64,000 bases of DNA, taken from positions 2,232,001 through 2,296,000 of the forward strand of contig KN832871.1 of assembly GCA_000827325.1 (NCBI GenBank), given 5' to 3'. Of the stretch, positions 33,827-45,336 are shown piece after piece. Origin of the DNA: Oidiodendron maius Zn. Its lineage: Eukaryota > Ascomycota > Leotiomycetes > Myxotrichaceae. The notes under the pieces were generated by a model, which saw only the letters and a list, made by a program, of their open reading frames with translations, did no database searches and had not been told where the DNA came from. The position numbers were made by a program, and so were the translations under genes. Positions within the stretch are counted from its first letter, which is position 1. Every line of letters starts with the position of its first letter.

Positions 33827-35387
33827 TCATGGCCTGCTATCTGCCAACCACACTTCCTCATAGCTCCGGGCCTGCTCAACCCGCTCTCTTGTCAACTTAT
33901 ACTCATCTGGTACATCTAAATCCTTCCCACATCCCATTATCAGATCCACAACGGCCTTCCCACAGAGCCAAGCGTTCGGCATTCCATGGCCAGTATATCC
34001 TGCACAAACCCATAGGCCCTTGCCACCTCCAACCCCCAGTTCCTCTCGTACCTCTCCAACCCAGGGATGACCGTCCCTACTATATCCCATAACTCCACTC
34101 CACTCCCATGTGGCCTCTAACTCATCGCCGTCACTCTCTAAATCAAGCAGAGTGTTTAGTTCTCTCCTAAGGTAGGCAGCCGCAGGTGGATCGATATGAG
34201 AATCATCTGAAACCCCTACTCCAGCATGCGCGGCATATGAACGGCCACCTCCGAACATCAATTGACCACCCGATCCGTCGACCTCTGAGAAAGGTCGTTG
34301 GATAAGATAGTCATCCTGGTTAATAGTCTGCTTTCCGTTTCCCATAAATCCGTATGAGCACCTCAAGGGATTAGAAATGATGGCAGGTCGTACAGATTTC
34401 GGCGGGATGAGAGCACTCATTTCTCCCCGAACAGGAACGATAAGGTCACTGAAATTAGGGAGAAGGTGAGAGGTATAGCCATTGGTGGCAAGAAGGACCG
34501 TTGGAGCATGAAGCATTCCGCGCGACGTATGAATGATCCAGCCTTCATCTATCTTTTGAAGGTGCGTGACAGGAGTATTAGTTTGAAGGTTCAGATTCTT
34601 GCTCTGAAGTAGAGATTCAAGGATCCAGGCCACAAACTTATACGGCCAGAGGGAGGCAGCATTGACTTGTAGAATGGCGCCCTTCGCCCCAGGCACTCTG
34701 AGATCCTCTAAAGAGGGCTCCACTGATTCCGTCGTAACTACTGACACAAGTTTCCCTAAATCAGGACACAGTTTCTGGAGATTCTTTACTCCCCTGACGG
34801 CTTCTTCAAACATAGGTGATGATAGAAAGGCATGACAGCCGGGAATGGACTTCCATTCACACGGAATGCTATTTTTCTCAATGAGAGATTTAATGGCTTG
34901 GTAATTCCGAAGCTCAAAAGCACCAATTTCTGGCATGGTGTGATAAATCATAGGCTGGCAATGGCCGCCATTCTGGGGTTTGATTAGAAACTGGTTAGCT
35001 GCAAGACAGTGCAAGACTCACACGGCCCGTTGCTCCCCAACATGCTTCTCGTGCCTCCAGCATTACTACATCCAGATTCTCCGCGCCGAATCGCTGGCGG
35101 AGATGGAAGGCAGCTGATGCACCACATATTCCACTGCCAATGATTACAATGTCTGCAGTGGTAGGGAGAGAAGATGTCGTCCGGTGGCCCAGGAGGGTGC
35201 TGGACGGCTCACTGTGCCAGAATGCCTTCGTGGAATGGCGTGTAGGCAAGCTCGCCCTACCAGATTGACTGGCCCCACGAGCCATGGTTGACTCTGGATT
35301 TCCAGGATTGGCGTTGTGGTCGCTTCGATGCTGCATAGGGTCGGAAGCAATAGGCAGGCACACCGACCGGGGCTGAGTCAAATCCAT
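33827..35387 (-). CDS. FAD-dependent oxidoreductase (DAO family)
   Basis: 503 aa; exons 35022-35387 and 33827-34972, with a 49-nt intron (gtgagt...ccccag). The dinucleotide-binding motif is IVIIGSGICGASAAFHLRQR at ~79-98, followed by an Ala/Glu strand VVMLEAREACWGATGRNGGH, typical of D-amino-acid oxidase-like enzymes (Pfam DAO) in which GATGRNGG contacts FAD. The C-terminal FAD loop is AGYTGHGMPNAWLCGKAV at ~460-477. Members oxidise amines or amino acids such as gamma-glutamylputrescine or sarcosine; the substrate is not predictable here. The first ~70 residues are polar and may be dispensable; an internal Met at 18 is an alternative start. No peroxisomal SKL-type end is present (ends DSRP). 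Confidence 0.88.
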
Positions 35388-36016
35388 CCACGTGACTATC
35401 AGTGATCAATTTGCTGTGTCTATCTCCCGGACTTGGAGTCTGGTGGAATGAGGAAAGAAGGGAAATATTCCAAGGGTAATACGTCTGGTCATCCAGGCTT
35501 TAATAGGCGTCTGCTACATGATGTGGCATCTTGTCCTCCGTCGGAAACAGTGTCCGCCCTACTCTTTTTGCGACCACGATTTAAGCTGAAAAGAGTCGAG
35601 CAAACATAAGAGGAATACTATGCCAAGATTATTCAAACCATATCCAAAGTAGAGCATACCTGAACGTGCTGACGAACTAAGAAAGAGAGCCCGAAACTTC
35701 TTGTTGGTCTATGTTTCATATTGGGACATCGATAAGAGAATAGAGGCTTCAAAAAGATAGGACAATCCCATTTTTGTTTTGCCAATCTATCAAGACAAAG
35801 TAAAGAAGCACTCCGTAGTACATCAGGATTCTAACACCCGAGGATCCAGCGTTTCCATCATTATTCGTAGTCGCACGAAGACCCATTGTTGCGTCATCGT
35901 AGGTATCATACTCTCCTAAACAAAACGCCAGAAACCAATCGCTATACCAATTCAAGTCCCGAATACCGCCTCACCTGAGATCACATCGTGAGTGGCTGAC
36001 CACATGCCACGAGTCC
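35388..36016. other. Intergenic, no gene recognised
   Basis: Promoter of the oxidoreductase on the left; a purine/pyrimidine-mixed region with short open stretches and no domain match. Confidence 0.5.
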
Positions 36017-37717
36017 TCAATCGTCATCTTCACACTCCGCATCTTGATCAAGGCCATCAAGCCAAGTATTCATGGGGATAAGTTTGTACCCGCCATCCAC
36101 GCGATCAATTATGCCCTCGCTCTGTGCCCACTTAACTAACAGCTCGTCATTTTGATGTTGCACACTGGCGGCCCCTCTGGTCTCCGCTACCTTCTCTAGG
36201 TGTTTCGCCACGTGCTCCATACGGTCATCCCAGCACTTAGAGCCGCTAAAGGGAGCCGGGCAGTCCGCAACTGGGCATTTCAAAGCTTTTGGGCCTTGTC
36301 GATTGACTTGCAGGCAGTCCTTCTGAAGTTCTTTGATCCTGTCGTCCCATGTGGACTTCTGTTTATCGGGTCGTTTGCGATTGGGTGCGTGCATGCGACG
36401 GAGATGCTGCGTGAATAGATCCTTGCGGTTGAAGATGGCTCCTTTGCTGGACATTCCTTCAATCTCTTTCTTTGGGGACGAAGACGATTCTGCATGGGCT
36501 TTTCCGCAAGCATCCAAGTTACAGACCCAGGTGTTGAAATTCAAGTGCTGCGTTGCGACATGTCGCTTCCACTCGTTCTTGCTGGCGAAAGTGCTCGGGC
36601 AACCCGCGAAGTTGAATACACAGGTGAAAGCTCTAGTATGCTCTTTATCAACATGGCGTTGAAGAGCCACTGGATCATTAAAATTCGTCTTGCAACTCTT
36701 ACAGGCGAGTGTTGAGAGGCCCCTGGAAAACTTGCTAGCCCTTAGCGACTTGGACTTGGCGGGGCGGCCGCGTCTGACGGAGGATGAAGACACGGACTTA
36801 GAGGTATGGGTTGCACGGCGCCTGTTTGATCGTTTCGGAGTGTACTCGGTGTCTGAAGCTTCCTCTTCTGGAACTTCATCATCTTCCTCAATATCCCCAT
36901 CCATATCGGTTGTAACCTGTGATTGATCCTGATCCTGGATGTAGCCGGCGTCCATCGGGTCCTGTTGCCTTCCGTTACTTGCAAGGGAGCGCCGGGTCGC
37001 TGTTCGGACTTCACCACCTCTAGAGGGTCGAGGGTCTACCTCGATAGCGAATTCAGTCTGCTCAAGATCTAAGTATCTTTCGCCAGGTTCGAAAACATTC
37101 TCTGGTGGTTCGGTATAGTCTGGCGGGTCGCTGAATGTTTGAACTTGGCTCATATTGACGCAGGGGAATCCGGCAGAGCCGGCAAAGATAGCCACTTGAG
37201 GTTGTATAGCGCAAACGGTTCCAAGTTCTGGGCTCATGTAAGGTATATCATTGGGAAAGGGCAAATCGTCGTGAATCTGGGGAGTGTTGTACGCATCGGG
37301 ATACCAATCAGGGTCTGTAGCTGGGCTTCTAGCACTGCTACTTGTGGGTGTTGAGAGTCCTTGTGAAGGAGCTGGTGATACCATACGTGGGTCAGCGGGG
37401 AAGGGAAACGACGGAATAGCATCCATGCTAGGCCCGTTGATGAGCTGTGCAGGTAAAGCAGGGCCCGACGAATTGAAAGTTCTTTGGGTCTCCTGGTCAA
37501 AGAGTTGAGTATAATCTGCTTGATGTTGCCACTGTGGGCTGGGATAGCTTTGGTTTTGTCCTTGACGGCGGAATTGCTGGATAAACCCAGGCCATATCTG
37601 GTCGTCTCCAATGCAGCTCTCCTGTGGATACGATGGCTGTATTGACATGCTTGCACGAGAGAATGGTGTTGTCTTCAAATGACCGAAAGGGGTGCTATAC
37701 GACATCTTCACTGCCAA
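36017..37717 (-). CDS. C2H2 zinc-finger protein (fungal transcription-factor-like)
   Basis: 566 aa, single exon. Residues 1-~330 are Pro/Gln/Ser-rich and acidic, with an EEDDEVPEEEAS stretch and a basic Lys/Arg/Ser segment (RRGRPAKSKSLRASKFS, AT-hook-like) just before the fingers. Fingers: CKSCKTNFNDPVALQRHVDKEH, then the CVFNFAGCPSTFASKNEWKRH type at ~365-390, WVCNLDACGKAHAES with a His pair further on (LFTQHLRRMH), and CPVADCPAPFSGSKCWDDR with MEHVAKH. The SKNxWKRHxxxQH pattern recurs in the neighbouring gene at 39570-42278 on the same strand. A nuclear DNA-binding role is inferred. The start could be Met1 or Met5. Confidence 0.88.
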   Translation of the reverse strand: MAVKMSYSTPFGHLKTTPFSRASMSIQPSYPQESCIGDDQIWPGFIQQFRRQGQNQSYPSPQWQHQADYTQLFDQETQRTFNSSGPALPAQLINGPSMDAIPSFPFPADPRMVSPAPSQGLSTPTSSSARSPATDPDWYPDAYNTPQIHDDLPFPNDIPYMSPELGTVCAIQPQVAIFAGSAGFPCVNMSQVQTFSDPPDYTEPPENVFEPGERYLDLEQTEFAIEVDPRPSRGGEVRTATRRSLASNGRQQDPMDAGYIQDQDQSQVTTDMDGDIEEDDEVPEEEASDTEYTPKRSNRRRATHTSKSVSSSSVRRGRPAKSKSLRASKFSRGLSTLACKSCKTNFNDPVALQRHVDKEHTRAFTCVFNFAGCPSTFASKNEWKRHVATQHLNFNTWVCNLDACGKAHAESSSSPKKEIEGMSSKGAIFNRKDLFTQHLRRMHAPNRKRPDKQKSTWDDRIKELQKDCLQVNRQGPKALKCPVADCPAPFSGSKCWDDRMEHVAKHLEKVAETRGAASVQHQNDELLVKWAQSEGIIDRVDGGYKLIPMNTWLDGLDQDAECEDDD

Positions 37718-39569
37718 ATGTTGGTTACCAAGCGCGCTTGCGTGGTATAGTCCGGTGCTGTTGAGGCCAATTTGGGGGCGGGAAGGTCTTGGGCGTAGGG
37801 GCAGTCGAGAAGCCCCTTGGCGATCTTCGATATGAATCCGGAGTTAAAATAATAGCCCTAGCAGAACCGAACTTGGAACGGTAGGAATTGAATGGCTATA
37901 TAACTTAGTTTGATAGTCTTGCACACCAGGCAGGATTCATGGCGTTCACATACACATCAGGCTTTCCAGAACAACAGCCTAGCAAAAATCCGGGGCGAAG
38001 CAGAAAGAGAAATAGCGCAGCACATGGGATTTAAAAGAGACCTACATCCCGTCCATCTTAAAGGACGCAATCCAAGCCCCAAGACCCGGTCCTCCATCCT
38101 CTGGGGGGGTTAGCAGATACAGGCGACTAACGAGCAGAGCCGCATGATTGTCCTGACTGAGAGAATTCTGATCCGGAACGACTCACAGTGCCAACGCGGC
38201 ACGCTCATGCAACCCCTGAGGCGGAATGGGTGGAGAAATGAACAAGCGCTTTGGGGGCTGCGCTCTGGGCCGAGTGCTTTTGAGCAAGGACTGACGGTAG
38301 GGTCGCAACTGTCCATCAGTGGCCAGCTCAGGAGGCTGATGGTTTTGCTTTTTCGATACCTGCTTCCACACCCCCACCGAATGGCTGGGCTGTTGCTCCG
38401 CACCAAATCTCGATCGCTCACTGATCCCCGTATTCAGTTTTGCAGCGAACATTCCTCGAGAGAAAAGAGAAAAGAAAGGAAAGACCGGAGGAACGCCCTC
38501 GCTCTTCTTGCTCCTCGAGAAGCTCGCTGGAGCATCCCGGCACTGAAAAGCGATCGTGTACATGGAGGATGCCACACGGTGATCGGCATCAGGCCGCCTT
38601 CGCCCGTGGTCCCTGGAAGGGATAGCTGGGGATGTGTCGGACGGTCTGTTGACGCCCAGAGGAGGACGAGGGCAGATTTCCAGCCTCACTTTGGTGCGGT
38701 GAGCCCCGCCCTGCGCCCCCCGGCAATCACTGCACTTGCTAGAGCAGACATGGTCACCGAGCGCTGGTGACGGGCAACAGGAGGTATTCCGTACAACTCA
38801 GTACCCCCCCTTCACTGATCCTGCACGCCCGGCACGGCGAACTCTTGGTAGTGTGGCTTATCTGCTTAGGCAGACTGGCCGGGTGCCCAATAACGCTGCC
38901 CGTCATTTTGATCGGTGAGGGATATAGGCGCACAGGCCCTTGTCGAGGCAACCGACCCCATGATTTACAGCTTTCAGGTGTTCGGAGGCTTGTACCTGCA
39001 CGATGCAGCCAGTTTCATTCGGATATACGCTTGTCAGCCACTGGCGATTGGGCATTCGGGTTTACTACAATCGTCGGGAAAGTCGTGTGTCACACAAGCT
39101 GTACGCGGCGCGCGAAGTTCAGGACTGGTGCGGGAGTGGACATGGATTATTCTGACGATGAAAGACATCGATGAGAAAGCAGCCAGAAAGAACGCCTCGG
39201 GGTTAGCCGCCTTCCTGCTATTGAAAATGAAAACCCATGTAGAGCTTTCCCCAGGTAATTGTCATGCATGTGCATTACATTGTACGACGTGAACGATCAA
39301 TAAATCGATAGGGAGAGTCCCGTAGGTTATTGCCAAAACTGTACATTTGGATAAATCAAATTTTAGAGGATTGTGCAAGATCCAAGGAAGGATACCGCAA
39401 GACGCATTAGCTAGGGTTTGGGGGACGACCTGATCTCCATAACACAGCTGTCGCAAAATCGATGGGAGTCATTGCATACGGTGCAATTTTGGTCCAGTTT
39501 AGGATTATGAGAGGTTTGGCATTGGCACTGGAGTCGAACCAGTTAGCAGCGAACAAACGTCAGTCAAGT
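37718..39569. other. Intergenic, GC-richer, no gene recognised
   Basis: Promoter and 5' leader of the single-exon C2H2 gene on the left. Open stretches between 38144 and 38770 in several frames have no domain, low complexity and no consistent codon preference. Confidence 0.45.
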
Positions 39570-42278
39570 TCAAGATCTTACACAGTAGACAAGAGCATCA
39601 TTACCAGTTTCGTGTCGCTTGCCTGGTTGGTCATCGTCGTCATCATCACCGTGCTTTCGTTTCCCCTTCCTCTGAGTAGCCGCGTCTCCTGCGTCGCCTG
39701 AAGATGACTCTGGCAGACCTGTAGGCTCAGGAGAGCTTCCGTTTGAAGATCTCGAATCCGGACTTTGAGCTGAGCCCTCTGGACTTTCGTGCTTAGGACT
39801 TGGCACAAAATCACGAAGAGCCAGAGAATCTGGCTTCAGTTGGTCGCTACTATCTACAGGAACCCAGTCTTGAATGCTCTGCTGTGCGAAGTCATTGCGT
39901 CCCATAAAATGATCATCAATATGATCGAAGCGTTCAGCCCAGGCCTCGACGCTCTTCTTCTTCAGATCGATAAGCTTCACACAAAACCCACACCAGAATC
40001 GCGATTGGCAGTTGCGTCCAATGTGGCAGGCCTGAGTCTTCAGTGAGACCGCGTCACCATCCGAGATCAAATGATCTTTCTGTAGATGATCTGTGAAGGT
40101 CTGTTTACGGTAACAAACCTTAGCGCACACACCACCTTCATGTTTCGCAACATCACAGCGCCACGACTCGAGATGGAAATGCTGCGAATTTTCATGGCGC
40201 TTCCAGTCATTCTTGCTACCAAAAGTCTTGTTATTGCATGCCGGAAATGTGCAGGCATATGGTCGCGAGTGTCGCTTCATGTGCTTCCTACTTCTAATTA
40301 GCGTAGTGCGAGACGTAGAGGTTAATACAAATATACTTCAGTTCGCAGGGCCGTCCCTTGAACTTCCCGCACGTTGAACAGGTGACCAACTTTTCACTCC
40401 TACTACTTGCGACGGATCCTGGATTGAATGGTTTGATGGAATGGCTCGGATCCTTTTGTACTATGTACCCAAAATGATGGAGTGTTTTGAGAATTTCAAC
40501 AGCTTTCCTTTGCGCTTCGGCGTCTGCAGAGGATTCCGACGGAGACGGAGCGGCTCGGAGGTTAATATTGGGGGCCAGTCCCATAGATTTTAGCGCCGGC
40601 TTGCATACAGGTTCAGGTGAGGATTTCCGGCTAGACAAAGCCCATTCGGGGGTGTGATTCCGGGCGTCGCCTTGATTTTCGGCTGGAGCGCTACCACCAA
40701 CTAAAGCGGTTTTGATCACTTCCGTAACGGCGTCCAATGCGGATGCGTGGCGCGCCTCTGGCTTACCTGGACGTCTCAGCCCAGTAGTGCGAACTGCGGG
40801 AAGGGGATCTTCATCGGAGACTCTGGAATAAGTCTCTTTGAGGCTTAACGGAGTTGAAAGAGTGCTCTGAAGTGCTGATCGGCCATGATGGAGAGGTTCT
40901 GGGACTTGTAGAACATCAGATGGATGGACAGTTTCTCTTGGAGGGGAATCATAAGTAGAGGCCAGTTCGTCCATAGGAGCCTCTCTATCCGGGTCCTCAA
41001 ACTGCCTCTCCTTTAAGTCCAGTAAATCCTGCGAATGATCCATTGCTTCTGGATAAAGGCCTCTCCAATTATGGTCCATGATTGGGGGTTTCAGCTCCTG
41101 CACGGGCATTGCGGATTGGGACGCCTCCCGAAGAGAATCACTCTGGTCAAAACCATGGTCTTGGTTAATGTTAGAAGCCACAGGTTCCATATACCCCGCT
41201 CTATCATTAATCAGCCTCAAAGATATTAAGGAGACAAATCAGGCGCAGTTTCGTCCGACTTACTGTTGTACCATCTTCTCAAATTCGTCATCTTCTGCGA
41301 AGCTCTTTCTATGCACTCGTTTAAGGTGACTCCGAAAATTGTCAAGCCGCGGCCACGACTTGTCCTTGGACTTGCACCCTTGGACATGACATCGATACCG
41401 TTTGGTAGCCGCGGGTCCTCGGAGCACAGATGGGTGCTTGCTCCTTCTATGACGGTCCAAGTCGTTGGATGTACTGAACCCCTCGGTCCTAGAACATCCA
41501 GGGTAATCACAAACAAAGGGCTTAGAATGGCGTAGATCATGTTTCCTATACGCATTAACTCCTGTCACGTGCACCATAGATTCTCTTACTTCAGTTCAGA
41601 TCTCGTTTTGACAGGTTTGCGGCATATTTGGCAGAGGAGTGTCTTCCCTGGTTGCTCATCAGACATGGCATTCCAATCATCTGGGTTCGCATCCTGTGAT
41701 TGTCCATCGACCATCCCTGGAAAAAGCTGGAAATCAGAAACATGGCCCGCAAAGCTTCGGCCATCTTGGTCTCGATCTGGTGCATCAGCGCTGAATACCG
41801 AAGCATCACCGTCACTACGTCTAGTACCATAACCAGAGTCTGATGGAGGCACGCCAAATTGGAATGGTCCAACATCGGATGGGATGCACTGGCGGTATGG
41901 GTTTCCATGGCCAAATTGAACACGATGATCCCGCAGAGTGCTTGGATGTCTTTCTTGTGGCACGTCCGAGATACTACTCTTCGGTACCCACGGGCCATCA
42001 TTGCCATTATACCACTGAACAAGCGGATTCTGGGCGGTGCCACGATCGTGAGTCTCCAATATAACTTGCCTTGTGGAGCCTGAGGGACCGAAAGTTGATA
42101 TTTCTCCAAATGCAGGAAGTGCAAATCCAGGGGCATTCCAGGACACAGGAGTTGACGGACTGGGCAGAGTCGTTGAGCTGCTGGGATCTATCTCAAGGAC
42201 TTGCGGTGGATAATCCAATGGAGGTAAGCCCAAGTCCCTTTCAGGTCCATACAACTGCCTCGCGTCCGTGGAGTTCAT
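39570..42278 (-). CDS. C2H2 zinc-finger protein with two finger clusters
   Basis: 855 aa in four minus-strand exons: 41590-42278, 41264-41545, 40337-41215, 39570-40287; introns of 44, 48 and 49 nt keep frame. The first cluster (from ~residue 220) is CQICRKPVKTRSELKKHDLRH, CDYPGCSRTEGFSTSNDLDR-H and CHVQGCKSKDKSWPRLDN-H. The second cluster (from ~residue 600) is CSTCGKFKGRPCELKKHMKRH, CTFPACNNKTFGSKNDWKRH and further Cys/His pairs to WCGFCVKLIDL. The region between is Ser/Pro-rich. The C-terminus is acidic and basic (KGKRKHGDDDDDDQPGKR). Intron 1 and intron 3 fall at the same codon and phase of the two equivalent fingers (ELK/KH). A splice near the very 3' end (gtgtaag at about 39587) cannot be excluded. 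Confidence 0.88.
40288..40336 (-). other. Intron 3 of the two-cluster C2H2 gene, phase 2 in CELK/KHMKRH
   Basis: 49-nt GT-AG intron splitting a Lys codon after GAACTG, matching intron 41546-41589 in site, phase and flanking codons. Confidence 0.85.
41546..41589 (-). other. Intron 1 of the two-cluster C2H2 gene, phase 2 in SELK/KHDLRH
   Basis: 44-nt GT-AG intron splitting a Lys codon (AA/G) after GAACTG. It has the same position and phase as the intron 40288-40336 in the second finger cluster. Confidence 0.85.
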
Positions 42279-45120
42279 AGGAGCAGGGGCAGAATGAGGA
42301 GTATAATACTAAGACCACAATCCGTCAGAGAGGAAGGATGCAGATGGAGGTGAAAATGCTAGAACACTGCCGTACTGTGGAAGAATGATTTCTGTTTTGG
42401 GGATACCTCGACGGGGTAGCCATTTGTCCCTATGTGTCAGTTAGCAAAATGCAGAAAGCGAATTTGCAACTAGGGATTCTCAACCTGCACGAGTCCACTG
42501 GGTCTCGCGGGCTGATGCCTGATTGTCACTGGGTTTTGGGCGGCCGGTCTAGGTACCAGCTGGGATATTACCTAAACGGATATGGGGTGTAACTCTATAC
42601 TATCGCTGGGAAACCAAGTATAAAGCGCTTCAGAACAGTCCTCTGGAGACAGAAGAGGTGGTTCGCACGTATGACCAAAACACGGGACCAGGCAGACGGA
42701 CCTGAGAACGCTTTGGCGATTCGGCGGCACCTGGGAAGAATAAATGTCCCCGTTGCCTCCTCGCTTGGATGACAGCGGCATTCGGTGTACGGATCCAGCC
42801 AAGGCTAGCGGGTGGTGAACGGCAGAATTTGAAATTCACACCAGGGAAGGGCGGAGAGGGAAGACGCAACCAGAGAGAAAATCTCTGTCGAGCACATGCG
42901 CTCTGAGTGCTGGAAGGCTCGGCAGTAACCCTCCCATCCTGCGAGCCAAAAAGGAAAGGGAGCATTTCCGACAGTCTCAGAAGTGAGGCGCCAGCAGGAA
43001 GTAGGGCGGTCTACCGAGCTGCCTGCCTTAACAGCGCAGCGATGCGGTGCGGTACGTCCTTGCTTACCTTCATAAGGCCAACTTCACGTACCTTGTGAGG
43101 CAGCGATAAGGCGTCCGATGGCATCTCTGAGCAGTTCTGCTCATCGCCCAAGCCAAGACTGACGCTCTGAGTTTGTGGGAGAGAAGGATGTAGGATTTTG
43201 GGCCGGTTGGGCTAAATGTTAGTGCCTGTATTTAATCCTCAGGCAACAACTGTCGTCGTCAAGTCTGTCGCGTAATCACGTGAGCAGTCATATTTCTGTC
43301 ACGGGGTACTCACAGCTTGATAGGCCATGATCAACCTAACCTCCTAATTCCTTCTCACATGGCCAGCGCTAATCTGACTTCGCTGTTCTATACCTTCTGC
43401 AGGTCTAAGTTATAGCAAGACAAGGGCAAGTAGTTTGCCATCTCCTAATCCCCCCAGCGTCCTCGAAGTACTTCATGCAATGTCGCGTAATCTCACTCAT
43501 TCCGGCGCATGATGTGATCTAGCAGCACAATACACGCATCGATTTCCCTTTAAGTTGCGCAAGTATTCCTGCATGAGATCGCAATCGGGGTCCAGTGGGG
43601 TCAAACACAAGGCCGGTTTGCAGAGAAGAGAGTACACAATGGCTAGGCGAGAACTACCTCTCTCACAGCGAGCTTCCCGATAGTTATCGGCGAAGAAAGA
43701 TCGACAATTCAAAGAATAGAGTATTAATGCCAACATTCTGCATGCTCCTTGAAAGTCTTCCTATATAGTAGAATGGTCTACTACAATGCTATGTGCGAAA
43801 CGCACACCTAGATGTGGAACCATGTTTGGAATGTCCTCATCCCGCATCAAGATGCATTCCAGATCTCTGAGCCTCAATCTTTCTGGCTTGCTACTTGCCG
43901 ATTATGGAAATCCCCTTTCCTTAGTGTTGATATATCTTGTTAATATATTAATGATTCTTTGACCCCGATAAACACAAATATAATGCCAAAATGGACTAAA
44001 CATTTGTAGCATGAAAGCTCAGAATCCTTGCACATTGAAATACGCTGTCGATCTAGGACCGGCTCGATCTAGGACCGACTCGATCTAGGATCGGCTCGAT
44101 CCCCGGACCAATTCCCATCGTAGAGGCTGGTGACCACTCGTTACACCCAGTCTTCCCTCAAGGCATCTTAGATAGGGTCTGAATATGGAACACTTGCATA
44201 GCATGTTTATCATATCTCACATTGCTTATTCTCCGTCTGACTTCGTCGAGGCCAACTTGAAAGGTTTTTAATGGCAGTGCATCTTCGACGGTCTTCTATG
44301 GCATGTTTTACCTTCCCTTGTCGCAACATTTCGTATTCCCACAACGTTCGATTGCTATGCATTCTTTCCTCGTAACTGGTTCCAGAGCACGGCCTGCAAT
44401 CCAAGGGCTGCAGTCAGCAACTTCAACATCCTCAATTCCTTTCGTGGCTTGTCGATGATAGTTGTCAATATATCATTCGCCATAATCAGTCAAAATCTCT
44501 TCCCGTCTCTGCCGGTTAGAACACCTGACATCCTTTTGACACTCTGCCCAATTATAGGTGTCTTTTGAGATCACTACGACCGGCTTTAGAGTCTCATGAG
44601 GATGCAAACATGACTCCACAAATGATATCGGAGTCGTAAACTCGATGTAGGGAGATGGCGATCAGATATTGGACAAGAACCCTCTGTGGATTCACATAGG
44701 CGTCTCTTAGTGACTGTCAGTCATGGCCGAACAGTTCACCAGATATTTGCTTTCTATAAATGTACGCGCAGCGGCTGTCTTCGGTCTCGTACCCTACAAT
44801 TCCATTAATATTAATCAACGTTACTTAAGTTAACCCCTCAATACCGCCTCAAATCTGCCTGTAAACTCCCAACGAGATACACCAATCGTACATCCCAACG
44901 TATCTCAGAGAATTACCCGCTACGTCCCTCCGTTTGCCATACCCTAACTGTACCTAACCAATACTTTCTGTCAAACGAACCCACTTTCCATCCAAGGCTC
45001 GCTCTCTTCATAGTTCTCAGATAAAGGGAATTACGGAATAACTGTTCGTATGACATCCCCTTCGTTCTAGAATGCCTGCTGACATCTAGCCGCCACATCT
45101 CGAGCACTTTACTAGAAACG
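42279..45120. other. Long intergenic region
   Basis: 2.8 kb without a recognised gene. The first ~300 bases are the promoter/leader of the C2H2 gene. A short tandem repeat lies at 44049-44102. The part from 43700 to 45000 is AT-rich with many stops. Confidence 0.5.
44049..44102 (+). repeat. 16-bp tandem repeat, three copies plus a partial
   Basis: Unit cgatctaggaccggct: copies at 44049-44064, 44065-44080 and 44081-44096, each differing from the first by no more than one base, then a partial cgatcc. Intergenic. Confidence 0.9.
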
Positions 45121-45336
45121 ATGTGCGACCACGAAACCTTCATCTTTACCTGTGGCCACACCCTCACTCAACTCTTATCCTACTGCCACTTTGCACGGAA
45201 CGATCCTTTCCATCAATGTTTTGGTGTCCAAGTTATCAAACGAAGATGGTCGAAGCCCTTCCCGTGCCAACCATGTAGGGAAGCCGCAGCTCGAGCTGCC
45301 GCAGAGGCTGCAGAGGCACAGTCGCAGAACAAGTAG
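45121..45336 (+). CDS. Small Cys/His-rich protein, probably zinc-binding, 71 aa
   Basis: Single exon from ATG 45121. It starts MCDHETFIFTCGHTL, continues CHFARNDPFHQCFGVQV and ends with PFPCQPCREAAARAAAEAAE. The spacing C-x-H...C-x-H...C-x-H...H-x-C...C-x2-C suggests a compact zinc site. I recall similar short uncharacterised proteins in other Pezizomycotina, with the HQCFGVQV-like core, but no named domain. It could also be the N-terminal piece of a longer gene; the stop at 45334 is not followed by an obvious exon. Confidence 0.6.
   Translation: MCDHETFIFTCGHTLTQLLSYCHFARNDPFHQCFGVQVIKRRWSKPFPCQPCREAAARAAAEAAEAQSQNK

Noticed and set aside
38144-38770. Overlapping open frames of 168-208 codons in both directions
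   Set aside because: Open because the region is GC-rich; protein sequences are low in hydrophobic order, have no domains, and mirror each other on opposite strands.
39510-39560. TCGAACC-like word resembling a tRNA T-arm
   Set aside because: No matching acceptor stem, D-arm or anticodon arm at the right distance.
44049-44102. Short direct repeats considered as a CRISPR array
   Set aside because: Units are head to tail with no spacers, and the genome is eukaryotic.
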